From: Malachius bipustulatus | Taxonomy: Eukaryota > Arthropoda > Insecta > Coleoptera > Melyridae | Reading direction: 5' to 3' | DNA length: 64,000 nucleotides | Assembly: GCA_910589415.1 (NCBI GenBank) | Contig: OU342635.1 | Span: 38,838,929-38,902,928 of the forward strand | Part shown: positions 25,640 through 35,262 of the stretch, piece after piece | Position numbering within the stretch: position 1 is the first letter of the stretch | How the letters are laid out: every line of letters starts with the position of its first letter | The notes under the pieces: generated by a model | The model's input: the letters and a program-made list of their open reading frames with translations, nothing else | Told to the model about the DNA's origin: nothing | Databases searched by the model: none | Made by a program: the position numbers and the translations under genes

Positions 25640-25764
25640 TGACCTTTCCACAACTTGACCTGGTAAGACGTTACCAGATAGCACCTACACTGGCATATTT
25701 GCAGGCTCCCTCCAGTGCTATTGGCTGGTGGTGACCTACTAAGAGCATCTTCACGTCCGATTGG
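25640..25764. promoter_or_regulatory. Cluster of TGACCT half-sites and CCAAT boxes
   Basis: Three TGACCT hexamers (25640-25645, 25656-25661, 25732-25737), the AGGTCA half-site of nuclear receptors, lie 50-150 bp upstream of the transcription start, with the first two as a direct repeat 16 bases apart. A palindrome GGTAAGACGTTACC (25662-25675) and two CCAAT boxes on the minus strand (25720-25724, 25760-25764) are in the same block. Ecdysone-linked control is an inference from the half-sites. Confidence 0.4.
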
Positions 25765-25818
25765 TCAATTGTGCCGGCGAGGTGCACCGAGTAAGCTTTA
25801 GATTGAGAAGGAGCTTAT

Positions 25819-26280
25819 TTAAAGATCCTTCTGGAGGTAAGCGACGTCGCACGCTCGAGTGATAAATTGATTGATGATTAGACAGTGAAACTGGTTTAGT
25901 TTTTTTTTTTTTTTTTGTTTTCCAAAAAGTGAAGCTTGAAATAAAGTATTAGTCTTTTTATCTAACAACAAACGGTTGATGAAAGTGCAAGTAAATTTCG
26001 ATGCATTTTGTAGTTTATTTATTATGTGATATAACTCATGAATTATTAGACTGATTCTAGACGCTCTAATGGATATTATTATGTATAACAATTTTAAAAA
26101 CCAGTTTACGTATTCAATATGCGTGATAAAATCTAATCCGGCTACTAAATTAATTTTTTTATATTCACTTTCTTTGATCAGTTCATTCACTCTAACTAAT
26201 TTGAATTCAATAATATGACACCAGCAGTCAAATAGATTTTCACAATAAAAGTTATAAGAAAGCTTAATAATGTTTAACAT
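25819..26280 (-). CDS. Orphan 153-codon ORF
   Basis: An uninterrupted ATG-to-stop frame of 153 codons lies just upstream of, and on the same strand as, the Osiris gene. In DNA this AT-rich a frame of this length is uncommon by chance. The product is rich in Ile, Leu, Asn and Lys, has a hydrophobic stretch (WFLKLLYIIISI) in the middle and a KKKKK run made by an oligo-T tract. I recognise no domain and see no promoter or Kozak context. It may be chance or a remnant of something else. Confidence 0.2.
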   Translation of the reverse strand: MLNIIKLSYNFYCENLFDCWCHIIEFKLVRVNELIKESEYKKINLVAGLDFITHIEYVNWFLKLLYIIISIRASRISLIIHELYHIINKLQNASKFTCTFINRLLLDKKTNTLFQASLFGKQKKKKKLNQFHCLIINQFITRACDVAYLQKDL

Positions 26281-28317
26281 ATTTTCTATATTATTAATTA
26301 TTAGTTATTTCAATAGTAGGTCTAGGTATCTTTTATAATACAAGAAAGTGAATATACTGAGTTTAGAAAATTTACCATCATTTGCTCCAAAGAGTAGGTA
26401 TACAAGCATCTCGACCAGTTAATAGTTTTCTTCTAGAAACTTGTCGTTTGTTTCTTCATCATCACTTACGGGTTTTCTCGCTTATTTTCCTTTACTTTTC
26501 GCAATACAACTGAACAAGAAGTCACTTTTCTATAAAGCGTAAAAGTAATGTACACTCATCTCTTTACATGTAGGTCAATCATTTACATCAATAAAATTCC
26601 TTGTAAGTTCCTTCATCGCGAAGAGAAACTTAACAAAACTAGTTGCGTAGTTTTCTCGTTTTTTTCTGAATTATAAAGTCACTCACACGCTGGAAATGAA
26701 CGCAGAAACCGCAAATTTACATTTCATGCCGGTTAGTATTGATACTGATTTTCTAGTGTGATTTTTGCTCTATTGATAACCGCATATTAAAAAAAGAACG
26801 GGAACTGGAGTGATTTATACGGAAGCTCCAGAACTACTATGTTTGTAGCAGTAACAGATTATTTAATTGAAAAATTATATTATTTTTAATTATTATTCCC
26901 TTTGAGAAAATCAATTTTTGTATCCTATTACATCATAGATAAGCTCAAAGTGAACATGCACCGCTCCTAGAGCGCCATAGGAATTTCCCTGCAGTGCATG
27001 TTCCTTTTCAATAAAGAAAGCTTGGCTTGAACTGATCTGACATGTCCTTAGACTGAGTCATATCTCTAAGGTAAAAGTCCGGGGTTAATTTATGGTAATT
27101 TGAGGGCGGAATAGGTTTTCCTATACAAAGTAAGACCTCATAATTTTTTTACATAAGTCTTGACGTTTCCAAAGTTGACATCTGTTGCTCATCAAATAAA
27201 AAAATAACAAATTTGATCCACCAAATTGATGTTATGACATTTCTACTCTTCTACCTACACTTTTCTTGAAAAAGGTAAAATGACCAAAAGAAAAATTTAT
27301 TCGTAAGGTTTCTCTAGTTTTAGTTTTTCTTTTTTTGAAAGTAGAGTCTACTCTCCTTTTGTTGAAATTTTGTACCTTTTTAAGAGCAAAGAAAAATAAA
27401 GAGGACTACCTACGTATTATAATATCCTCATTCTCAACACGAAGTCATAAAAAGGAAAATAACTTTCCCATCATTGCAAGCCACTCCTCGGAAATTCACC
27501 TAAAAATTATATGTCATCCGAATGCAAAACCAACAAACTCAAAGCATTGATCCATAATAAGACATACAACACGTTCCTTCAATAATTGTATAATGCAATT
27601 AACTTGATGTAGTTCCAACAAAAGGATTCCATAAATTAACAATTAAACGAAATCGAGGACGCGTAAACTTCCTTGTACTTGTGCCACTAGATAAGTGAAC
27701 TTGTGGGAGTTGCCTATACTAGGACGTTCCTTAATAATAAAATTTTGTCTCAGGGTATTCATTACATGGGTTTTCTCTCATGTGCGTTTCCTATGCGTAA
27801 TATCTTCATAGCCATTGTTGACTTGACTTGCACTATATCATGTGGGTCACGATTTAAGTTTACTTACAACGTGTTCATCTATGTACGAACTACCTACAGA
27901 AAATCTCGAACAGATACGGCGAGTTGCAAATGGTGACCCCAACCGTGACCTTGCAATGTCGTGCTTGCAAGCTGCATCTATTGACTTTTATCGCTTTTAC
28001 ACTAGATACAACCAGATGGTATCTGGGGTATTCTAAGAATCTTTTAATGTAGGCTATTGTAGCTTTCATTGATAATAGGATCTATTATAATTATTTTAAA
28101 ACTCGGATCCAATTACATAGATATAAACTACTGTTGTAGTAGAAATTTACTCTCTGAAAATAGAACTGGAAGTAGAATCAAGTCGTCCCCGTTCCGTATA
28201 GATACTCAGGAAACAAATAGATTCTGGGTAGGTTTAGGTATGATTGAAGAAATCTCGAAATAGCTTGAATAGCCTAGAAATTTATCTTAAAAACCAAAAT
28301 AACAATATGCATGGCGA
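26281..28317. other. Unassigned intergenic DNA
   Basis: No gene supported. 26955-27002 contains inverted CATGCACCG/CAGTGCATG around a CG-bearing core. Short ORFs at 27335-28036 overlap each other in different frames and show no motif. Confidence 0.35.
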
Positions 28318-28440
28318 AACAATATCCGACGAAGGCGCATACATTGACCACCAACAGGTGTTGTACTCGTATGCTCTCTGTACGATGATTAAATTGGTTT
28401 TATATCATAGTAAAGAGATGTGGTACGCTGTTGAGTTTTG
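28318..28440. repeat. Dispersed direct repeat P, copy 1
   Basis: Contains CGACGAAGGCGCATACATTG, then ACCACCAACAGGTGTTGT and the AAAGAGATGTG block. About 85-90% alike over 120 bp to 29126-29246, same orientation. There is no other copy in the window and its nature is unknown. Confidence 0.75.
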
Positions 28441-29125
28441 TTGTATATTTGGAAGATTCTTTCAAAGCTAGTCGGAGCAATACTATTATAATTCTTTTCT
28501 CAAGAAATTTTTCCTGGAAACTTTTACAAACAAGAAAAGTAAATATACATGTAAGCAGCGTACTTGTCACAGCCACCCTATATAATTAAACATTGCACAT
28601 AATACAATTTAAATAAATAATGTAATTAACATTAGTTTTCCATTTACTGAAATCCAGCCATTACATGTCCCTATTACCTACTGTGTGATTTCATACATGC
28701 ATTTCCATAGTCTTAGTAAAATACTGTTACCATTTCCGCCAAGCGTTTACTTAATTACAAATCTTGACTTTAACTTGAAAATAATAAATTACTTTTACTC
28801 ATTACATTACCATACCATCAACTATGAAAAAATGAAAACTATGAAATATAGGGGCTGAAATATAGAAAAGTAGTAGTCGCCGCCATAACAGGTTACACGT
28901 TGGTGGTAAAGAACTTGACATCATTCCTTCCGTGAACTTGAAGTGGGTCAATACTTTCAGTTGCATTTGCTCAACTTCTGACGTTTTACATGAATCAACA
29001 GTATACGCTGTTGTCCCCGGCTTTTGGTTTTTGATGAGCATTCTGTCTGTTTGTTCACAGCCGGCGGCTTTTATCAAGTGTTTTTCAGACGACGGTGAAA
29101 TTTCTCTCCGTCGTTTAATGAAAAA
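28441..29125. other. Unassigned DNA between two copies of repeat P
   Basis: Includes opposite-strand ORFs at 28802-29077 and 28932-29153 that overlap each other. The segment 28930-29125 has more even base composition and may be an element body ending in repeat P. Confidence 0.3.
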
Positions 29126-29246
29126 TTTCTCCCGACGAAGGCGCAGACATTGACCACCAACAGGTGTTGTGCTCGTACGCTCTCGGTACGAAGATGAAAT
29201 TGCTTTTATTTACTAAAGAGATGTGTCACGCTGTGGAGATATATTC
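29126..29246. repeat. Dispersed direct repeat P, copy 2
   Basis: Same block as 28318-28440 (CGACGAAGGCGCAGACATTG, ACCACCAACAGGTGTTGT, TACTAAAGAGATGTG), 808 bp downstream. Confidence 0.75.
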
Positions 29247-29545
29247 GTGGTCATTCATGAGGTGGATTAGACTTTTGATTGAGTAATTCTTCGGTGAAAT
29301 GATATAGGTATACACACTTTGGAGAAATGTAATTAAAAATAGAAATTTCAATGAGTATTGTAAGAGAGAGAATTATGGGAAGTTATGGCGCTGCGGAGAT
29401 GATACTTCTGTTATTAATTATTGAACAACTAATGCTCTTTATGTTTTTTTTTTATTATGGTAAATCAGTTTTATCACTAGGTATAATTACAGCTTGTCAT
29501 TTTAATCTTTAATTTTTCTTATTTGTATTGTGTCGTTAAAGTCTA

Positions 29546-29768
29546 ACAGCCAGTATTATAAATGCTGATTAAGTTAACGGGCAGATTTCTGGGGCCGTTT
29601 CTAGAAAAGATATCGACCACCGGTGGTAAATATAGCAATTTAGTGATTCTTGACATGAAAGAGATTACAAAAATGTTGATAAAAGTGGTTTGACGTCGAT
29701 ATTAACTTTAAAAATTGTATCAGAAATCTGCCCGTTAGCTTAATGGACCGTTATAATACTGGCTGTAA
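29546..29768. repeat. MITE J, copy 2
   Basis: Ends ACAGCCAGTATTATAA and ATAATACTGGCTGT are near-perfect inverted repeats, with subterminal GTTAACGGGCAGATTTCTG / AGAAATCTGCCCGTTAGC. Matches 4661-4889 in inverted orientation through the middle (TAGTGATTCTTGACATGAAA). Confidence 0.8.
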
Positions 29769-30504
29769 GTGTTATTCAAAAGAATCCCCATTTTAAACCA
29801 ACGTTTGTTTGTATTAAAAATTATTATTACTTAAAAAAAATAATTATGTTGTTTAGATGTTAGTTTAGTTAATCTAAAGTCGTTAATAATTATAAGAAAT
29901 ATATTTCCAATCAATTCAGAGTCGTCATCATGTTTTCACTTCTGTGTTTGGAATTTGTATTAGTTGTGAAATTTTGAAATTTTAAGTAAACTTTGCGGTT
30001 GAAATTGTAAAGCCCGGTTTGATCTACCTACCTATGAGAAATTGTGAGCTGAAAAGTGCAGCTTTATAGCCTGATAAAAATGAAAATAAAGCTCTGATAT
30101 ATAACTATCAAAATGCAATGAAAAATAAGCAATTTTTCGAAATACTCACACCTCCGCTGAAACAATAAAATATTTCTGCGTTTAAAAATGCCATTACTTT
30201 TCTTGAAGCTTTAGTAGTAGTATAGTGAGAAGAGGTTGTACACCCCAAGCGACTAGTCCACCAAGGGACCTTTCCGTGATTAGCGTAACACTCAAACCTT
30301 CCCGACTATTTGACAAAAGCCAGGTCATTACATGAATGAAGTCCCATTACTTATTCCTCTTGCTGTGTTCCTGACTCAATAAAGTTGAGCCATCCGTTAA
30401 ACGCGAGACCACTGTGGACCTCGCATACGCCTATACAGGTGTTTATTTTTTGACCAGTTTATTTAGGAGGTGATAGAGAATCGCAAAATAAGGGGACTTG
30501 CCTT
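29769..30504. other. Unassigned DNA with a dispersed repeat
   Basis: 30205-30285 is the reverse complement of the repeat at 14137-14215 (TTAGTAGTAGTATAGTGAGA ... CCAAGCGACTAGTCCACCAA). Nothing else can be supported. Confidence 0.4.
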
Positions 30505-30658
30505 ATAAAATATTTTTCAGAAAGACATAATAACGGAGGTAGAAGTCTTCAAAGTTGAAGTATGAAAATCGAAATCTGGGAGTAACTTTAGGGCCGCTTG
30601 AGCGATGTTGTTCGAATGTCGTACCTCCGTTATTATGTCTTTCTGAAAAATATTTTAT
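30505..30658. repeat. MITE L with perfect 37-bp inverted repeats
   Basis: 30505-30541 and 30622-30658 are exact reverse complements over 37 bp, containing TTCAGAAAGACATAATAACG and separated by 80 bp. The perfect match points to a recent hairpin element. Confidence 0.88.
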
Positions 30659-31194
30659 GAGGTAGATTCACGATGATAGGAGTCCTCGTCGCCTGTCCTA
30701 CATTTGAGACAGTTTGGGTTCCCCTCTCACTCCCATAAGTTTTAAATGCCTGATCAGGCTGTTGGTTATATGTATAACCGGTAAGCACCCCGAGTAGTCT
30801 TGGCTTCTTCCGTTTCAGTTTTCGCATATACCTATATAGGCCAGCTTGATGTTTCTGCCCAAATCGGCTAAGAAAAGTCTGGTCTGTCTGCAACCTGATG
30901 TTGCCTCCCAATAGTACTCTAGATCTGTTTGGGTCCATTCCTTAACGGCCTCTTCTAGAAAACCTCTTGAAAGACCAATTACGGGCTTCGGTCTACAAAA
31001 ATTTTCCCTGGTATTGAGCTTCATATTTGATGTGCCAGATCGTTGCCTGGTACTCATGCAACCCATAGGATCTGCGTCGTTGTCTTGTCAGCCAGTCTGC
31101 CGAACGCTTTGACACATTTTTGGATCATCGGGGAGTTATTAATCTTCTGTGAGCCCTGCGTTTTTATGACAACCTGACTGTGGGTATGGTATGG
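30659..31194. other. Unassigned DNA of more even composition
   Basis: Two overlapping minus-strand frames (30633-30938 and 30815-31066) cover this block. The products (for example RVLLGGNIRLQTDQTFLSRF) show no domain I know and no splice or promoter context. It may be a decayed element. Confidence 0.3.
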
Positions 31195-31232
31195 TATTTG
31201 TATTGGTATTGGTATTGGTATTGGTATGGTGG
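31195..31232 (+). repeat. (GTATTG)n hexamer microsatellite
   Basis: TATTGG-type hexamer repeated about five times between GTATGG units. It drives the low-complexity ORFs on both strands here, which are not genes. Confidence 0.85.
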
Positions 31233-31322
31233 GTACGTATATTTGTCCGATCGTTTAGAAGAGAGGTGCGGTTTAAGAAGAAACTATCCTCCAAGTTCCC
31301 GTCTTGCCAAGCAGAATCCCGC

Positions 31323-32712
31323 TTCAGTAGTAGCGTGTGTGAGTCGGAAAAAAACCCGAAAATTGTAAATATTTTGAGCCGGAACAAGATTACTTCCCCC
31401 CTCCGTTTTAGAGGATGCTGAACACGATGACGTTGTCAGAATTTCTCTTTGGGGTTGCGCAACCCCTCAAAACGGCCAAAAACCACCCCCTAGAGAGATA
31501 AACCGCGCTTCAATCCATTTCCGTGCAAAAAAACCTTCCCCCCGTTTTCGAGGATGCTGAGCACAATGGAGGTGCTGGACATCGCGTGCGACCCCGACCA
31601 ACCCCTCCACCGGCCAATACTCACCCCCGAAATGGGTGATTTTTTTATGTATATGTAGGCCAAACGATGACTTTTTCGAAAAACTTTTTGAAAATTCAAG
31701 TACAGAATCACAATGGTCATAATTTAAAATTAATTTGGAGTATACAGACAGAGTGTCCCATATGGCAGTGGTATATCAAAGTTATGTTTTTTTAAATGGA
31801 ATGCTCCTATGTTATTGCAATTTTAGATTGTCTGAGAAGAGAAAATAAGATTGGCTTTTACAGTTGGTGTTTAAATTCAGAAGTTTTTGAGTTATAAACA
31901 AGTGAAAATCGTCATTTTTGAAGTTCAAGGCCCTGTACAACGAAAACGGCTCAAGATAGAGAAAAACGGCTTACATGTCCGTATTTTAACTTTTTATGTA
32001 CTATCCTGTGGTATAGTTTGTACTTTCTTTGATTTTTTTATTAGGCGACGCGTGGAGAAATCTCAGATTTTTTCAAATTTTTTATTACCCTGTATAAACA
32101 TTTCATCTACATTATAGGATAGTACATGAAAAGTTAAAATAAGGACATGTAAGCCGTTTTTCCCTATTTTTAGCCGGTCTCGTTGTACAATTGAACTTAA
32201 AAAATGACGATTTTCACTTGTTTATAACTCAAAAACGACTGAATTTAAACACCAACTGTAAAAGTCAATCTTATTTCCTCTTCTCAGACAATCTAAAAAT
32301 GCAATAACATAGGAGCATTCCATTTGAAAAAACAAAACTTTGATATGTCACTGTCATATGGGACACTCTTTATACTCCAAAATAATTTTAAATGATGGCC
32401 ATTGTGAAAATCACCCATTTCGGGGGTGAGTATTGGCCGGTGGAGGGGTTGGTCGGGGTCGCACGCGATGTCCAGCACCTCCATTGTGCTCAGCATCCTC
32501 GAAAACGGGGGGAAGGTTTTTTTTGCAGGGAAATGGATTGAAGCGCGGTTTATCTCTCTAGGGGGTGGTTCTTGGCCGTTTTGAGGGGTTGCGCAACCCC
32601 AAAGAGAAATTCTGACAACGGCATCGTGTTCAGCATCCTCAAAAAGGGGGGGGGGAAGTAATCTTGTTCCGGATCAAAATATTAACATGTTCGTCCGACT
32701 CACACACGCCAC
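31323..32712. mobile_element. Giant fold-back N, containing an A-type palindrome
   Basis: The outer arms pair from GCGTGTGTGAGTCGG (31328) to CCGACTCACACACGC (32709). Each arm includes the GGTTGCGCAACCCC block, GAGGATGCTGA(G/A)CAC motifs and the CCCCGACCAACCCCTCCACC block. The centre (about 31743-32375) is a diverged copy of the A-element palindrome whose ends read GAGTGTCCCATATG instead of GGGTGTCCCAAAAG. Total about 1.39 kb, with no transposase. ORFs at 31490-31720, 31887-32117 and 32293-32496 are read-throughs of the arms. Confidence 0.85.
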
Positions 32713-34398
32713 TACAGTGTAACCATTCTTATTCCAGCAGCCGTCTGTAAAGAAGACTAGTCGTTTACTCTTTTTTATCCAAATGAAAAGCAGCAGCCCC
32801 AGAAATACGTTCACAACGGCTGACAGGGTTGTTCTTATTGCGTTATTTATTTACAGGCGGGCGGGCCGTTGTAGTTTGGTTAGCCTGTTTGTCATTTATT
32901 TTGTAGCTAATTTTCACTTGGCTATAGCTGATTCTCGGTCTGATGACAGTGATAACGATCGTTCAAACTTTTGTCATTGAACTTGAAGTTTTGTAATTAA
33001 AACTTTCATTTTCAGCTCGAATTTTTGAGCTCAAAGTATTACGACATTTTGTTGATCTTGAGGGTAGATTTAGGTTTAAGCACAATTTATTGATAATCGC
33101 ATCATTAATTTAGGAATGGTCTTAAAAGTGCAACTTTACAGATACCTAAAATAAAAATCCATTTCTAAAGAAATAGGGTTCTTCCGACTTGATTTTTTGA
33201 ATTATGAGCTATTTTACATTGGATTTTTTTCTGAAATTATTTTATTCGAAAAGATTGTTAATTTTATTATAAAAATTCAAAAATTATAATTTTGTTATAA
33301 CCCTTCCTAGAAATTACACTCAAATCATTGCTAACTAAAGCTGTGCAGTTTAAATTACACATTTTTGATCAAGATTGAGATTATTGCTTAAGAAAATATA
33401 AGATACGTCATTCACAAAAGAGTTATAGGTATACATATTATGTAATATCAAGTTATACTCTCATTCATGATTTATTTACACGCCTCGTTTATAATTAACT
33501 AACTATACCTCTCTTGTTCTGAAAATACTACCTAGTAGTAATAACCTATTGCAATGTAGGACACCTTCAAATTGAAAAAAAAAGTAAAAACGACAATTTC
33601 CTCTTAAGTTTACTGAATAAGCGTAATAATAATTGAATAACCCTGTATGCTATTGTGTGCAATGAAGAAGATATACTTCGCAGACTTTTTTCTCTTCGTC
33701 CTTTACTTTCTTTCCAGTGAAACGTAATTCTAATTTAAGATTCAGCTTCTGTTCGTTTTTAAGCTTTCTCCGCACGAATCGTCTTTATCTGATAATCCAT
33801 AGAGTTTCTCAGCGTCTGAAAATGGTCTCGAGCCTAGTTCCGTCAGTTAAGAATTTACCTGAAAAACAAACAGTAAAAACCCAATGAATTTACAATACAA
33901 GCCTAGTTCTCATAACATATATTTAAATCGCAAACTGTTAACAACGATTTGAAATTACTAATATAATGTTCAGTTTCCAGGCTGTACGGACAGAACAATA
34001 AAATAATTCAGAATCGGGAATAAGAGTGACAGTGCTTGTCTTCACCATTTCCGGGAACTTATTCTGAATCTATTTTTTTTTTTTTTGTAAAAAATGTGTG
34101 ACCCAGTTTATTTATATTTATAATGAAACCTGTAATTATAGAAAAAAATAATTGTGTTCATCATGATCATATTTACCTATTCTTTAGAATCGATAACAAT
34201 GGTTAATAGAACACTAATCGAATATAACTGTCAAAGACATTAAAAATAATAACAACCTTTGACTGGAAACCTAAAACACCTGTCCTGTGCCATATTTATA
34301 CGCTCCAAAAGGCTTGATATACAAACGGAAACATTGCATAAATTTATGGTATTTGTTCATCAAACCATAGTCCATCAATACCCGGAAGCCAAACAACA
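32713..34398. other. Intergenic DNA upstream of the plus-strand Osiris gene
   Basis: No gene. A TATA-like ATATTTATA lies at 34292-34300 and a weaker TATAC at 34318, about 100 and 80 bases before the ATG at 34399, but I see no clear TCAGT initiator. The block 33790-33860 (GTCTCGAGCCTAGTTCCGTC) is compositionally distinct and unassigned. Confidence 0.35.
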
Positions 34399-35262
34399 AT
34401 GAATACTCTAATAATTTATATTGTCATCCTCTTAACTTGTGGCAGTCGTAATAGTTCTCAACAAGACATCAACACTACAACAAAAATCATTCAAAGATTT
34501 ATACACGAGTGCCTAACAAGTGACCAATTACTAAAGTGCTTCAAAATCGAATTATTCAAACTTCTAGACAAGGCATTGAATTTAAAAGTTCTAAACATAA
34601 CTGATGCAATATCTCTTATAAAAGACACTCGAGTTCCTCGTGATGTGAATGAAGCTCCGATCAATAATACAGCGTTAAACAATTACACCGATGAAGAAAT
34701 AACCGATCTAATTGTGTCAAAAGTGTTGGAATTCGCAACGACTCATAAAATAAATATCGATACCCCAAAAATGTTCCAAAAATCATTAGAGGAAGGACGA
34801 AGGAGGAAGAGAAAGGGAAGTTCTTTATGGATATGGGGTGTGATACTTCTTGCGAAAGTGATACTTTCTTCGGTGGCTTATAAGGCAATTTTATTGACAG
34901 CTGCTGCGGCACTTATGATTGGTAACATGGCTCTTTTATTAGGATCCATTTTGGGTGTGAGAGGTGCTACTGCTATTGCCAGTGCTGGCGCTGCTACGTT
35001 TGGTCTGCTTGGAAAGAGAAAAACCACTGTCGAGCTAGCCAGGCCTCCTCATTATTACAATAATCATTATTACGCTAATTCATATTATGATGAGTATCCG
35101 AAATATGAGCATGTTCATGGGCATCCTTACGGAAGCCCTTATGATGAAGATGAGTATTATAGAAGATATTATCAGCGAGGTGATGAGCTGGAAGATTTAA
35201 GTAATAACAGTGAAATTGATGAAGGACTCGTCTCTAAAAAGACATACCCTTACAGGCAGTAG
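34399..35262 (+). CDS. Osiris-family protein, intronless
   Basis: A single 287-codon frame from ATG (context AACAACAATG) to TAG. A signal peptide spans about 1-20 (LIIYIVILLTCGS). The family Cys pair is C38 and C47, again C-x8-C, in HECL...KCFK. The DUF1676 core includes VSKVLEF at 106-112. EEG-R at 131-134 opens a strong basic patch RRRKRKG, followed by a long hydrophobic stretch at about 143-204 (AILLTAAAALMIGNMALLLG). The tail is Tyr/His-rich (HYYNNHYY, HVHGHPYG, EYYRRYY) and acidic, and I see no AQxLAY motif. In the neighbours an intron sits at EG|R. Here the same codons are continuous, so the intron was lost or the gene was retroposed. It is the only Osiris gene here on the plus strand. 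A possible ATTAAA lies near 35323. Confidence 0.92.
   Translation: MNTLIIYIVILLTCGSRNSSQQDINTTTKIIQRFIHECLTSDQLLKCFKIELFKLLDKALNLKVLNITDAISLIKDTRVPRDVNEAPINNTALNNYTDEEITDLIVSKVLEFATTHKINIDTPKMFQKSLEEGRRRKRKGSSLWIWGVILLAKVILSSVAYKAILLTAAAALMIGNMALLLGSILGVRGATAIASAGAATFGLLGKRKTTVELARPPHYYNNHYYANSYYDEYPKYEHVHGHPYGSPYDEDEYYRRYYQRGDELEDLSNNSEIDEGLVSKKTYPYRQ

Noticed and set aside
31180..31421. Plus-strand Tyr/Trp- and Val/Leu-rich frames
   Set aside because: Produced by the hexamer microsatellite.
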